From assembly GCA_050950205.1 (NCBI GenBank), contig JBMNHF010000015.1:75142-139141 (forward strand): a stretch of DNA of 64,000 nucleotides. Reading direction: 5' to 3'. Position numbers and translations under genes: made by a program. Source of the stretch: WRAV01 sp050950205. GTDB lineage: Bacteria; Bacillota; Clostridia; Oscillospirales; Ruminococcaceae. This document shows, one piece after another, positions 40,845 through 48,344 of this stretch; positions within the stretch are counted from its first letter, which is position 1, and every line of letters begins with the position of its first letter. The notes beneath the pieces were generated by a model, which saw only the letters and a list, made by a program, of their open reading frames with translations, was not told where the DNA came from and searched no databases.

Positions 40845-41825
40845 ATGAGACGTTGTGTTCCGTTGGAAAAGCAGGCCGAGGAGGTTTGTGATCAAGCTTC
40901 CATCCCGCCTCTTATTTTCCAATTGCCCCCTGAGGAGGGACGGGAAAGACTGAACAAAGCCCAGGATTCTCCCGTATTCAAATACCCGGCCTCCATTTAC
41001 AAGTTGAAAGTGGATACCGGTAACTATGGAACGGTACCTCTTTACGGCATTTGGCCGGAACCTGTGGTGGGAATCCCAAACGTTATTTATTACATACATG
41101 GAGCAGGCTGGGTGTTTGGAAATCTGCACACCCACGAAAAACTGGTCCGGGAATTGGCGGCCCGCACCAATTCCGTTGTCTTCTTTCCGGAGTACAGCCT
41201 ATCACCAGAGGCAAAATATCCCACGGCAATCGAACAGTGTTACTACATCCTCCAATTAATCCCCGAAATCGCTGCGGGCATGGACTGGAAGCTCAACCTG
41301 GATACCCTAACGGTGGCGGGGGACAGTGTAGGCGGCAATATGGCCACTGTGATGACCATCCTCTCCAAATACCGAAATGGTTTGAAGATCCACAAACAGC
41401 TGCTTTATTATCCGGTCACCAATGCAAACTTTAACACCTGCTCATACCGCGAATTTGCCTGCAATTATTACCTCTACCGGGCGGGAATGAAATGGTTTTG
41501 GAATCAATACACCACTTGTGAGAAAGAGCGGAGCGAAATTACCGCATCCCCGTTGCGCGCCACCTTGGAGGAGCTTAGCGGACTACCCGATGCCATGATT
41601 CTGAACGGTGAAGCCGATGTTCTTCGAGACGAGGGAGAAGCTTATGCCAGAAAACTCAGAGCAGCGGGAGTGGAGGTTACCGCCATGCGATTTCAGGCCA
41701 TCATCCACGATTTTGTGATGTTAAATGCTCTGGATTCCACCAAAGCCTGCCGCGCTGCCATGAATGCATCCACCGAATGGATAAACCAAAAAAATGCACA
41801 GTGTAAAACACCATCACTCACATAA
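40845..41825 (+). CDS. alpha/beta hydrolase (HSL/Aes-type esterase)
   Basis: A 326-residue hydrolase of the hormone-sensitive-lipase group. The oxyanion motif is YYIHGAGWVFGN (HGGGW variant), the nucleophile lies in VAGDSVGGNMATV, the acid in NGEADVLRDEGEAY and the His in IIHDFVML. No signal peptide, so cytoplasmic. GGAAGGTGG precedes the ATG. Its own terminator follows. Substrate is likely a short acyl ester. Confidence 0.9.
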   Translation: MRRCVPLEKQAEEVCDQASIPPLIFQLPPEEGRERLNKAQDSPVFKYPASIYKLKVDTGNYGTVPLYGIWPEPVVGIPNVIYYIHGAGWVFGNLHTHEKLVRELAARTNSVVFFPEYSLSPEAKYPTAIEQCYYILQLIPEIAAGMDWKLNLDTLTVAGDSVGGNMATVMTILSKYRNGLKIHKQLLYYPVTNANFNTCSYREFACNYYLYRAGMKWFWNQYTTCEKERSEITASPLRATLEELSGLPDAMILNGEADVLRDEGEAYARKLRAAGVEVTAMRFQAIIHDFVMLNALDSTKACRAAMNASTEWINQKNAQCKTPSLT

Positions 41826-41832
41826 AGAAAAG

Positions 41833-41864
41833 GGCAAAGGTCTGCAAAACCTTTGCCTCTTTTG
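41833..41864. terminator. terminator between convergent genes
   Basis: GGCAAAGGT pairs with ACCTTTGCC and is followed by TCTTTTGTATTTTT. It separates the esterase and the CoADR gene. Confidence 0.85.
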
Positions 41865-41880
41865 TATTTTTTAAAGCAGG

Positions 41881-43509
41881 CTACCGTTCCAGCAAACCCA
41901 CTTGACAGTTGACGTAAATCTTCTTGGTTAGATCCAGCCGAGGGAGGTGCTCCCGCAGGCAGTCCAGGGGGATGTTGTCAAAGCCTTTGATATGTCCCGC
42001 CCCATATTCCTCCTCGTTTCGCACATCGATGCAAAGGGCGTCGGAAGGGATGCCCGGGATATTTTCCACATAAAAGGGGACCATCATGCTGTCCAGTATG
42101 TTACCGGCCACATACCCTGCCATGTTCACCGGGTCTTTGGCCGAGGAAAAGGGCGGGGCGTAGGCCAGCTCCATTTCCTGCAGGTCGTAGACACTCAACC
42201 CAAAGCGGATGGCATTGGCCAGACTGTCGATGCGCTTATCAACACCGTCGTATCCCACAATCTGTGCGCCAAGAATCCTCCCGTTCTCCTCAAACAGCAG
42301 CTTGATGGCCATGGTGGTGGCGCCGGGATAGTACCCCGCATGAGAACTCGAGTAGGTATAGGACTTCCGGTAGGGGATGCCCGCCGCCTTGAGGCTTTCT
42401 TCTTTTTCGCCGGTTACTGCTACGGTGAGGTCAAAAAACTTTAAGATGGAGGTCCCCTGACTGCCTTTGTAGGAGCGTTTTTTTCCGCAGATGTGGTCGG
42501 CCACCAGCCTGCCTTGCTTGTTGGCGGGGGAGGCTAGGGGAATCAGTGCCGGCTTGCCGCTGACAAGGTTTTGGACGGCGACGGCGTCTCCCACAGCATA
42601 CACGTCCTTCGCCGAAGTCTGCATCCATTCATTGACCAAAATTTCGCCACGGCTGCCCAGTTGGATGCCGCTCTCCTTCAGAAAACCGGTTTCGGGAGCT
42701 ACGCCGATGCTCATCATTACCATATCGGCAGGAACAGATGCTCCGCTGTCCAGCAGAACACTGTGTTCCGTAAAGCCGGTGCATTTCTGCCCTAAATACA
42801 GCCCCAAGCCCTTGGAGCGGATATAGTTGTGAACTTCGTGAGCCATATCGAGATCGATGGGCGCCATGACATGGGGGGCCGCTTCGATAATATTGACGGA
42901 AAGGCCCAGTTGCGCCAGATTTTCCGCCATTTCCATGCCGATAAATCCGGCGCCGATCACCGCACAGGAACGGGGCTTGTGGGTATCGATATGCTCCCGT
43001 ATGGCGTAGGTATCGGGAATATTGCGCAGGGTGAACACATGGTTTTTCTCCGCTCCGGGAAGGCCGGGGCGGATGGGAGAAGCGCCGGGGGAAAGAACCA
43101 GCTTGTCGTAAGATTCGGTATAAACTTCTCCGGTCCGGTGGTTTTTGACCTGTACCGTCTTGGCCACGGTATCCACCGCAACGACTTCCTGCAGCACCCG
43201 GACATCCACCCGAAACCGAGCGTAAAAGCTTTCAGGCGTTTGGAGCAAAAGGGCTTCCTTTTCGGGGATGGTTCCTCCAATATAGTAGGGAAGACCACAG
43301 TTGGCAAAGGAGATGTACTCCCCTTTTTCCACCAGTATAATTTCGGCGTGTTCGTCGTTTCGGCGGAGTCTGGCGGCAGCGCTTGCCCCGCCGGCCACGC
43401 CGCCAACGATGATGATTTTCATAGGAAGAGCGTTGCCTACTCGTTCAACAGAATTCAAGGCCCGTGCTATGAATCCTTCTTTCTTGCTTGGCTTAACTTG
43501 TGCAGACAT
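41881..43509 (-). CDS. CoA-disulfide reductase with truncated rhodanese domain
   Basis: A 542-residue flavoprotein of the CoADR-Rhd group. After a 29-residue N-terminal extension come the FAD site IIIVGGVAGGASAAARLRR, the redox Cys in ISFANCGLPYY, the NAD(P)H site VIGAGFIGMEMAENL and the dimerisation domain. A C-terminal rhodanese (about 460-542) stops right after the active-site loop VNCQVGL, lacking the last helices usually present. A strong TTGAGGAGGTAT site fixes the start at 43509, so the N-terminal extension is real. It lies 22 bp downstream of patB. The family reduces CoA disulfide or polysulfide. Confidence 0.88.
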   Translation of the reverse strand: MSAQVKPSKKEGFIARALNSVERVGNALPMKIIIVGGVAGGASAAARLRRNDEHAEIILVEKGEYISFANCGLPYYIGGTIPEKEALLLQTPESFYARFRVDVRVLQEVVAVDTVAKTVQVKNHRTGEVYTESYDKLVLSPGASPIRPGLPGAEKNHVFTLRNIPDTYAIREHIDTHKPRSCAVIGAGFIGMEMAENLAQLGLSVNIIEAAPHVMAPIDLDMAHEVHNYIRSKGLGLYLGQKCTGFTEHSVLLDSGASVPADMVMMSIGVAPETGFLKESGIQLGSRGEILVNEWMQTSAKDVYAVGDAVAVQNLVSGKPALIPLASPANKQGRLVADHICGKKRSYKGSQGTSILKFFDLTVAVTGEKEESLKAAGIPYRKSYTYSSSHAGYYPGATTMAIKLLFEENGRILGAQIVGYDGVDKRIDSLANAIRFGLSVYDLQEMELAYAPPFSSAKDPVNMAGYVAGNILDSMMVPFYVENIPGIPSDALCIDVRNEEEYGAGHIKGFDNIPLDCLREHLPRLDLTKKIYVNCQVGLLER

Positions 43510-43531
43510 TACGATACCTCCTCAAAAATAA

Positions 43532-44716
43532 TTAGCGCTTTTTCAGAGTATCTACTGCGGTTTTCAACTGTTGCATCGCCTGTTCCAAGGTGCTGATGGG
43601 GCAGGCAACATTGAGCCGCATATAACCTTCCCCGCCTTTGCCAAAGCTGACCCCTCGGTTAAGCCCCAGTCTTGCTTGATTGACCATAAAGTCGGCCAGA
43701 GCTTGATCATCCAAGCCTAAGCCTTTGCAGTTGAGCCACAACAAATAGGTGCATTCGGGAAGCCGCACGGTTATTTCCGGGATATGTTCCTTTAGGAAGT
43801 TCTGCACATATTCCATATTTTTTTCAAAATGTCTCAGCACCTGCTCCAACCACTCTTCCCCATGGGTGAAGGCAGCTTCCACTGCAACCAAGCTAAAGCA
43901 GTTGTTGCGGTGAATATGCAAGCGAGACCAGAACGCATCGTATTGTTTTTTATCTTCTGCGTTGGGAAATACCACGGTGGCCGCCTGCAATCCGGCTAGA
44001 TTAAAGGTCTTGGTTGCCGAGATGCAGCTGATGGTATTGGCGGCAAATTCTTCCTTGATGGAGGCAAAGGGTATGTGTTTGTTGCCGTACAGAATGAGAT
44101 CGGAGTGGATTTCGTCGGAGATCACCTTAACGCTATACGCAAGGCACAACTCCCCAATTTTTTGCAGCTCTTCCAGCTTCCAAACCCGGCCCACAGGATT
44201 GTGAGGGTTGCAGAGAATGAGAAGGGCAGGCTTTTCCTCTCTCAGTATCTTTTCAAAAGCGTTAAAGTCTATGGTGTAGTAACCGTCCTCCTCCACCAAC
44301 TCACAGGTGACAGGTGTTCTGCCCCAATCGCGAATCACATGAAAAAATTGAGAATAAACCGGTGTAAAAAATACAATGGGTTCCCCGGGATTGCTGAATT
44401 CTTTCACAATGGTACATAGAGCCGGCACCACTCCAAGGGCAAAGCTCACAAGGCTGGGATCAATGTTCCAGCCGTTGCGCTTTTTCTGCCAATGGCAGAT
44501 GGAACGAAAGTAGGATTCGGGGCGGGATGTGTATCCAAAGATACCCTGTTTGTTCCGCTGTTCGATGGCGTCCATGATGGGCTGTGCTGTGGGCAGATCC
44601 ATATCGGCAATCCACAGCGGAATGATGTCATCCCTGCCAAATGCTTTTTTTAGTTCGTCGTATTTGGCCGAAAAATTTTTGGATCGGTCTACCTTTGTAT
44701 TAAAGTCATACTGCAT
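43532..44716 (-). CDS. patB: PatB/MalY-type PLP C-S lyase
   Basis: A 394-residue fold-type I aminotransferase-like enzyme that cleaves cystathionine or cysteine to release sulfide or thiol. N-terminal KYDELKKAFGRDDIIPLWIADMD in part is characteristic, NPHNPVGRVW and SDEIHSDL are the cofactor motifs, and the PLP Lys is in ISATKTFNLAGLQ. GGAAGGAG precedes the ATG at 44716; the open frame upstream is disregarded. It forms a sulfur-related operon with the CoADR gene. Role in amino-acid catabolism or sulfide supply is inferred. About 320 bp upstream (44717-45038) show nothing recognisable. Confidence 0.92.
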   Translation of the reverse strand: MQYDFNTKVDRSKNFSAKYDELKKAFGRDDIIPLWIADMDLPTAQPIMDAIEQRNKQGIFGYTSRPESYFRSICHWQKKRNGWNIDPSLVSFALGVVPALCTIVKEFSNPGEPIVFFTPVYSQFFHVIRDWGRTPVTCELVEEDGYYTIDFNAFEKILREEKPALLILCNPHNPVGRVWKLEELQKIGELCLAYSVKVISDEIHSDLILYGNKHIPFASIKEEFAANTISCISATKTFNLAGLQAATVVFPNAEDKKQYDAFWSRLHIHRNNCFSLVAVEAAFTHGEEWLEQVLRHFEKNMEYVQNFLKEHIPEITVRLPECTYLLWLNCKGLGLDDQALADFMVNQARLGLNRGVSFGKGGEGYMRLNVACPISTLEQAMQQLKTAVDTLKKR

Positions 44717-45038
44717 AGTTTGGCTCCTTCCAGTTTGTGCTAGGGTTACCATCATGTTAGAGCAAATTATGTACCAGCTTTGATATGGATGCAGAACCAT
44801 CCCCTGAACATTACAGGAAACGACATCCACCTGCTCACCAAAGAGATACCGGATTTGGTTGGCATTACAACTTCACCGATTCGGCATCCCAGGTAATGAC
44901 AGCGATTTTCTTTTTTCGGCTATTCAAAAAAACCACCTGTCTTTTTTTCCGGCAAATCCCTGTACACAGCATTGCGAACGCTCTTTTTTTGATTATAGCA
45001 TGATTTTAGTTTTTTGCGTTACATCGCAAAAAAATTAG

Positions 45039-45067
45039 TTGACTTTCTTTGAAATGTATGATATGAT
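45039..45067 (+). promoter_or_regulatory. promoter of cspA
   Basis: TTGACT and TATGAT with a 17-nt spacer, giving a 5' leader of about 125 nt. Confidence 0.8.
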
Positions 45068-45096
45068 TCTACTTGTATTCAAAATGTTGCATTGTC

Positions 45097-45155
45097 TCAC
45101 ATATTTTTGTAAGCCATTGATTCATTTGATGCTTTACAAAAATATGTGATTTTTT
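45097..45155 (+). promoter_or_regulatory. terminator-like hairpin in the cspA leader
   Basis: A perfect 16-bp stem (45097-45112 with 45134-45149) is followed directly by TTTTTT and lies between promoter and cspA. It could be an attenuator, a temperature-sensitive switch, or the end of a small RNA. Confidence 0.65.
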
Positions 45156-45198
45156 ATGCGATTGCGGATGCAAAATTTATTTTTAGGAGGTACCTGCA

Positions 45199-45411
45199 AT
45201 GAATAGCGGTACAGTAAAATGGTTCAACTCGGAGAAGGGCTTTGGCTTTATTACCAACGACAACGGCAGTGATGATGTGTTTGTGCACTTCTCCGCCATT
45301 CAGGCTGATGGATATAAATCCCTCAACGAAGGCGACAAGGTCACCTTTGACACCGAAATGGATCCCAAAAACAGCAGCAAATTGCGCGCAGTCAACGTTA
45401 GAATGGCCTAA
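45199..45411 (+). CDS. cspA: cold-shock protein
   Basis: A 70-residue OB-fold RNA chaperone that binds single-stranded nucleic acids. RNP1 is KGFGFIT and RNP2 is DVFVHFSAI; the start MNSGTVKWFNSEKGFGF is family-typical. AGGAGG precedes the ATG. The long leader with a terminator-like hairpin suggests post-initiation control, as in other csp genes. Own terminator downstream. Whether it is cold-induced cannot be seen. Confidence 0.96.
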   Translation: MNSGTVKWFNSEKGFGFITNDNGSDDVFVHFSAIQADGYKSLNEGDKVTFDTEMDPKNSSKLRAVNVRMA

Positions 45412-45425
45412 CTATAGATGTCGTC

Positions 45426-45464
45426 AGCCGTCAATCCAGTATGGATTGGCGGCTTTTGCTTTTT
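45426..45464 (+). terminator. terminator of cspA
   Basis: AGCCGTCAATCCA pairs with TGGATTGGCGGCT (one G-T pair), followed by TTTGCTTTTTT. Confidence 0.88.
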
Positions 45465-45635
45465 TACAGGGAACCCTTGGCGAGTGACACCCTTTTGAAA
45501 AAGTGCTGCGTGTAACGGCCGGAAAGCGCGCGGCCAGCTCTCTGTGGGCTTTGTATGTTTTGACTGGAGCGGAGCCTTAAAACATCTTGGATATTTGGTA
45601 TTCTTACAGAGATGGTAGGAAAAGTTCAGAAAGAG

Positions 45636-45664
45636 TTGACATCAATGCTTCTTCCTGTCATAAT
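45636..45664 (+). promoter_or_regulatory. likely promoter of the OFA transporter gene
   Basis: TTGACA and CATAAT with a 17-nt spacer lie 220 nt upstream of the transporter start. The sequence from 45465 to this point contains no gene that I can support. Confidence 0.55.
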
Positions 45665-45821
45665 AACCCTAATTTACCATTGCGGGGAACGTGCTTATGT
45701 CGACAGTGTCCTTCCAAAAGTTCAACAGCCTTTTTATTAGCCTTATTTTTATTCTTTTCTTCGAGAATAGAATAGGGCTATGTAAGGTTTTGCCGTAATT
45801 GGATAAAGTGCCGTTTTATGC

Positions 45822-45862
45822 TAGAAAGGGTCTTTACTGCAAAACAGTAAAGGCCCTTTCTA
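45822..45862 (+). promoter_or_regulatory. leader hairpin before the OFA transporter
   Basis: An 18-bp stem with a single G-T pair (45822-45839 with 45845-45862) ends 21 nt before the start codon, just upstream of AAAAGGAGG. No T run follows. It could influence translation or mRNA stability. Confidence 0.55.
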
Positions 45863-45883
45863 TATTGAAAAGGAGGAAGACCT

Positions 45884-47107
45884 ATGAAAAAAACAAACCG
45901 AGCCGCACCCATCGCCGCTTCTATTGCGATCCAGCTTTGCCTGGGGATTGCATACATATGGAGTGTATTCCAGACCGGCATTGCAAACAGCATATTTGGC
46001 GGGGACAACGCTGCGGCAAGCCTGACTTTTTCCCTTTTGCTTTCTACTCTGACGGTGGGCAGCGTACTAGGTGGTAAACTAGCAGTGAAAATGACAACCA
46101 GAACTGTGGTGATCATCGGCGGAGTTATCTTAAGCGCAGGTTTTTTTCTTGCCTCCTTTGCATCTGAGGTGTATCCATGGATTTTATGGCTGGGGTACGG
46201 CATTATGGGAGGAGTGGGTATGGGATTTACTTATTCCACCACCATTGCCTGCTCCCAAAAGTGGTTTCCGGAAAAGAAGGGACTGGTGACAGGAGTCATT
46301 GTTTCCGCCCTTGGCTTTGGCGGCGTGGTGTTTACCCCTATCATCGAACGGCTGATTATTCTGTTCGGAGGACCGGAGCAGGGAGAACTTCAGACCTTTT
46401 TGGTTTTATCCATCGTGTTTTTGGTGGTATGTACCGTAGGCGCCTTGTTCCTAAAAAATCCACCGGAGGAAAAATCGCCGGAAGGCACCACTCCGGTGAT
46501 GGATGGTATGTCTCCGGGGCAGGTACTGCGGGATCCACGTTTTTACCTGATCACCATATCCATGATGCTGGCCTGTATGGGAGGGCTTATGATGATCGGT
46601 TTTGCCAAGCCCATTGCTGTGGCAAAAGGCCTTGCGGAAACCGCTACGATAGGTGTTCTGGTCATCTCCATGTTCAATTCTTTGGGCCGCCTGTTTTGGG
46701 GTATGGCTTCGGATAAAATAGGGCGGAGGTCTACCATTCTGATACTGCTCTGCGGCTCGGCTATTTTTTCCCTGCTGGTAAACCGGGCCAATGGCTATTT
46801 TATTTACGTTCTCATTGGTCTCATCGGATTCTTCTACGGCGGGTTCTTAAGCTGCTTCCCCTCTCTGACCGCAGATTTGTTTGGGCCTCGGCATATGGCC
46901 ACCAATTACGGCATGGTGCTGCTGGGCTTTGGGGCAGGAGCTGTGGTTTCTTCCTATATTGCAGGCCACTATAAGAATCTGGCGGCAACGGATATCTCCC
47001 TCATGTTTCCCGCCTTTATCATCGCGGCATGCTGCGCCGGAGTGGCTGCGCTGCTGATGCTTTGCCTCAAACCCCGCTCTAAGGCACCTGCTCTTACTCA
47101 GAATTAA
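45884..47107 (+). CDS. OFA-family major facilitator transporter
   Basis: A 407-residue inner-membrane carrier with 12 predicted helices. IQLCLGIAYIWSVFQTGI near the N-terminus and the GMGFTYSTTIACSQKWFPEKKG loop are typical of the oxalate/formate antiporter family (TC 2.A.1.11). The central loop (about residues 190-215) is charged. A strong AAAAGGAGGAAG site precedes the ATG. Substrate is probably a small organic anion; no oxalate genes are adjacent. Confidence 0.9.
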   Translation: MKKTNRAAPIAASIAIQLCLGIAYIWSVFQTGIANSIFGGDNAAASLTFSLLLSTLTVGSVLGGKLAVKMTTRTVVIIGGVILSAGFFLASFASEVYPWILWLGYGIMGGVGMGFTYSTTIACSQKWFPEKKGLVTGVIVSALGFGGVVFTPIIERLIILFGGPEQGELQTFLVLSIVFLVVCTVGALFLKNPPEEKSPEGTTPVMDGMSPGQVLRDPRFYLITISMMLACMGGLMMIGFAKPIAVAKGLAETATIGVLVISMFNSLGRLFWGMASDKIGRRSTILILLCGSAIFSLLVNRANGYFIYVLIGLIGFFYGGFLSCFPSLTADLFGPRHMATNYGMVLLGFGAGAVVSSYIAGHYKNLAATDISLMFPAFIIAACCAGVAALLMLCLKPRSKAPALTQN

Positions 47108-47123
47108 AGATTGCTGCTTTTTT

Positions 47124-47181
47124 AATGACGGCTGATAGGATGAGGGTTTTCCATGCACTCTCATACCAGCCGTCATTTTTT
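47124..47181. terminator. terminator between convergent genes
   Basis: AATGACGGCTG pairs with CAGCCGTCATT and continues into T6. The loop contains a further ATGAG/CTCAT pairing. It separates the transporter and splB. Confidence 0.75.
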
Positions 47182-47185
47182 ACCG

Positions 47186-48187
47186 CTATGAAATATACCA
47201 TATGGGCATGGAGCTTAATCGCTGGGACAGCTTTTGACGCAGAAAATCTTCGGCTTCTGCTCGCAGCTCGTTTCGGTAACTGTATTTACCCCGCCCGCGA
47301 CCGGACATGGCATCCCGGTCGAAAAGCTGTATGGCATTGGGAAAAGCGTCGGTGTTGATGGCGTTGTGCACAAAGCTATAAGTCATGAGTATAATTTCCA
47401 AAAAGCCGGTGCGGATAACTTTTTCACTTAACCCTTCTGCCAGCGTATCGATCAGTTCCCCATAAAGCCGCTTCCAATCGGGAAGGAGAATGACAGGCGC
47501 AATCAGCAGCCCCACCGGATATCCCGCCTGCGCCATTTGGTTAAGAGCTCGAATTCGGGTATCCAGCGGAGAGGTTCCCAGCTCGATACGGCGTATAATT
47601 TCCGCAGGATTAACGCTCATGCGAAATATGGTTTTTTCCCTATGATCCAGATGCAGTAGCGGTTCCACCATATCAAACTTGGTGGGGAAGGTCAGATGCC
47701 CTCGACCCTCCCGGGCAAAGCGCTGTATGGTATAGGACAAGTTGTCGGTGATGACGTTTTCCATCACCAGGTCGCTGTTGCTGCCGATTTCAAAGGTTTG
47801 CGGCGTTTCGGCGGCGGCAGCTTTTTTCAAAAGATTGTCCAGCATTTGTTCTCGGTTTACAAACAAGCGCAGATAGGAGCACTTGTTGTAATTGCAGACC
47901 AGATAGCAATACAGGCACATGGCCCGGCAACCCGAAGAGGTGTAGGGTACCAGCCAATGAGAGACTTTCTGGTTGGGCACATACTTGTGGGTCTTTCTCA
48001 CACCAATGATGAGGTGTTTTTTAAGCTTGGGAAAGTCTCGGTTGTGTGCTGCAGTCAGCTCTGGTATACGATTGTGACTTTCTATCGGTATCCAAGGCAG
48101 GTGTGAGTATTTTTTATGCAGCATCCGGCCCAGTTCATACTCCAGAGCCTTGGTTTCATAATACACCGCATCAAAATCTATCTTCAT
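47186..48187 (-). CDS. splB: spore photoproduct lyase
   Basis: Radical SAM enzyme that reverses the thymine dimer (spore photoproduct) in germinating spores. The CRAMCLYCYLVCNYNKC segment holds the CxxxCxxC cluster motif and the extra Cys residues. LTFPTKFDMVEPLLHL and RMSVNPAEIIRRIE are family segments. At 333 residues it is normal length. ACGGAGGG precedes the ATG at 48187; an in-frame upstream start adds ten residues. It runs divergently from cas3 and shows the host forms endospores. Confidence 0.93.
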   Translation of the reverse strand: MKIDFDAVYYETKALEYELGRMLHKKYSHLPWIPIESHNRIPELTAAHNRDFPKLKKHLIIGVRKTHKYVPNQKVSHWLVPYTSSGCRAMCLYCYLVCNYNKCSYLRLFVNREQMLDNLLKKAAAAETPQTFEIGSNSDLVMENVITDNLSYTIQRFAREGRGHLTFPTKFDMVEPLLHLDHREKTIFRMSVNPAEIIRRIELGTSPLDTRIRALNQMAQAGYPVGLLIAPVILLPDWKRLYGELIDTLAEGLSEKVIRTGFLEIILMTYSFVHNAINTDAFPNAIQLFDRDAMSGRGRGKYSYRNELRAEAEDFLRQKLSQRLSSMPIWYIS

Positions 48188-48272
48188 ATCATCCCTCCGT
48201 CCATGGTAGTTTGCCACAAAGGGCTGACACTATTTGAAGCTCACAGAGAGAAGATAAAATTTTAGAACATTG

Positions 48273-48281
48273 TGTTATAAT
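48273..48281 (+). promoter_or_regulatory. extended -10 promoter of cas3
   Basis: TGTTATAAT, an extended -10, lies 64 nt before the cas3 start. The -35 region is poor. Confidence 0.55.
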
Positions 48282-48344
48282 AGAAAAAAATGGTAATAAA
48301 AACAAGGAAGTGCTTGCCAAGGTGATACAGGAAGGAGAATGGTT

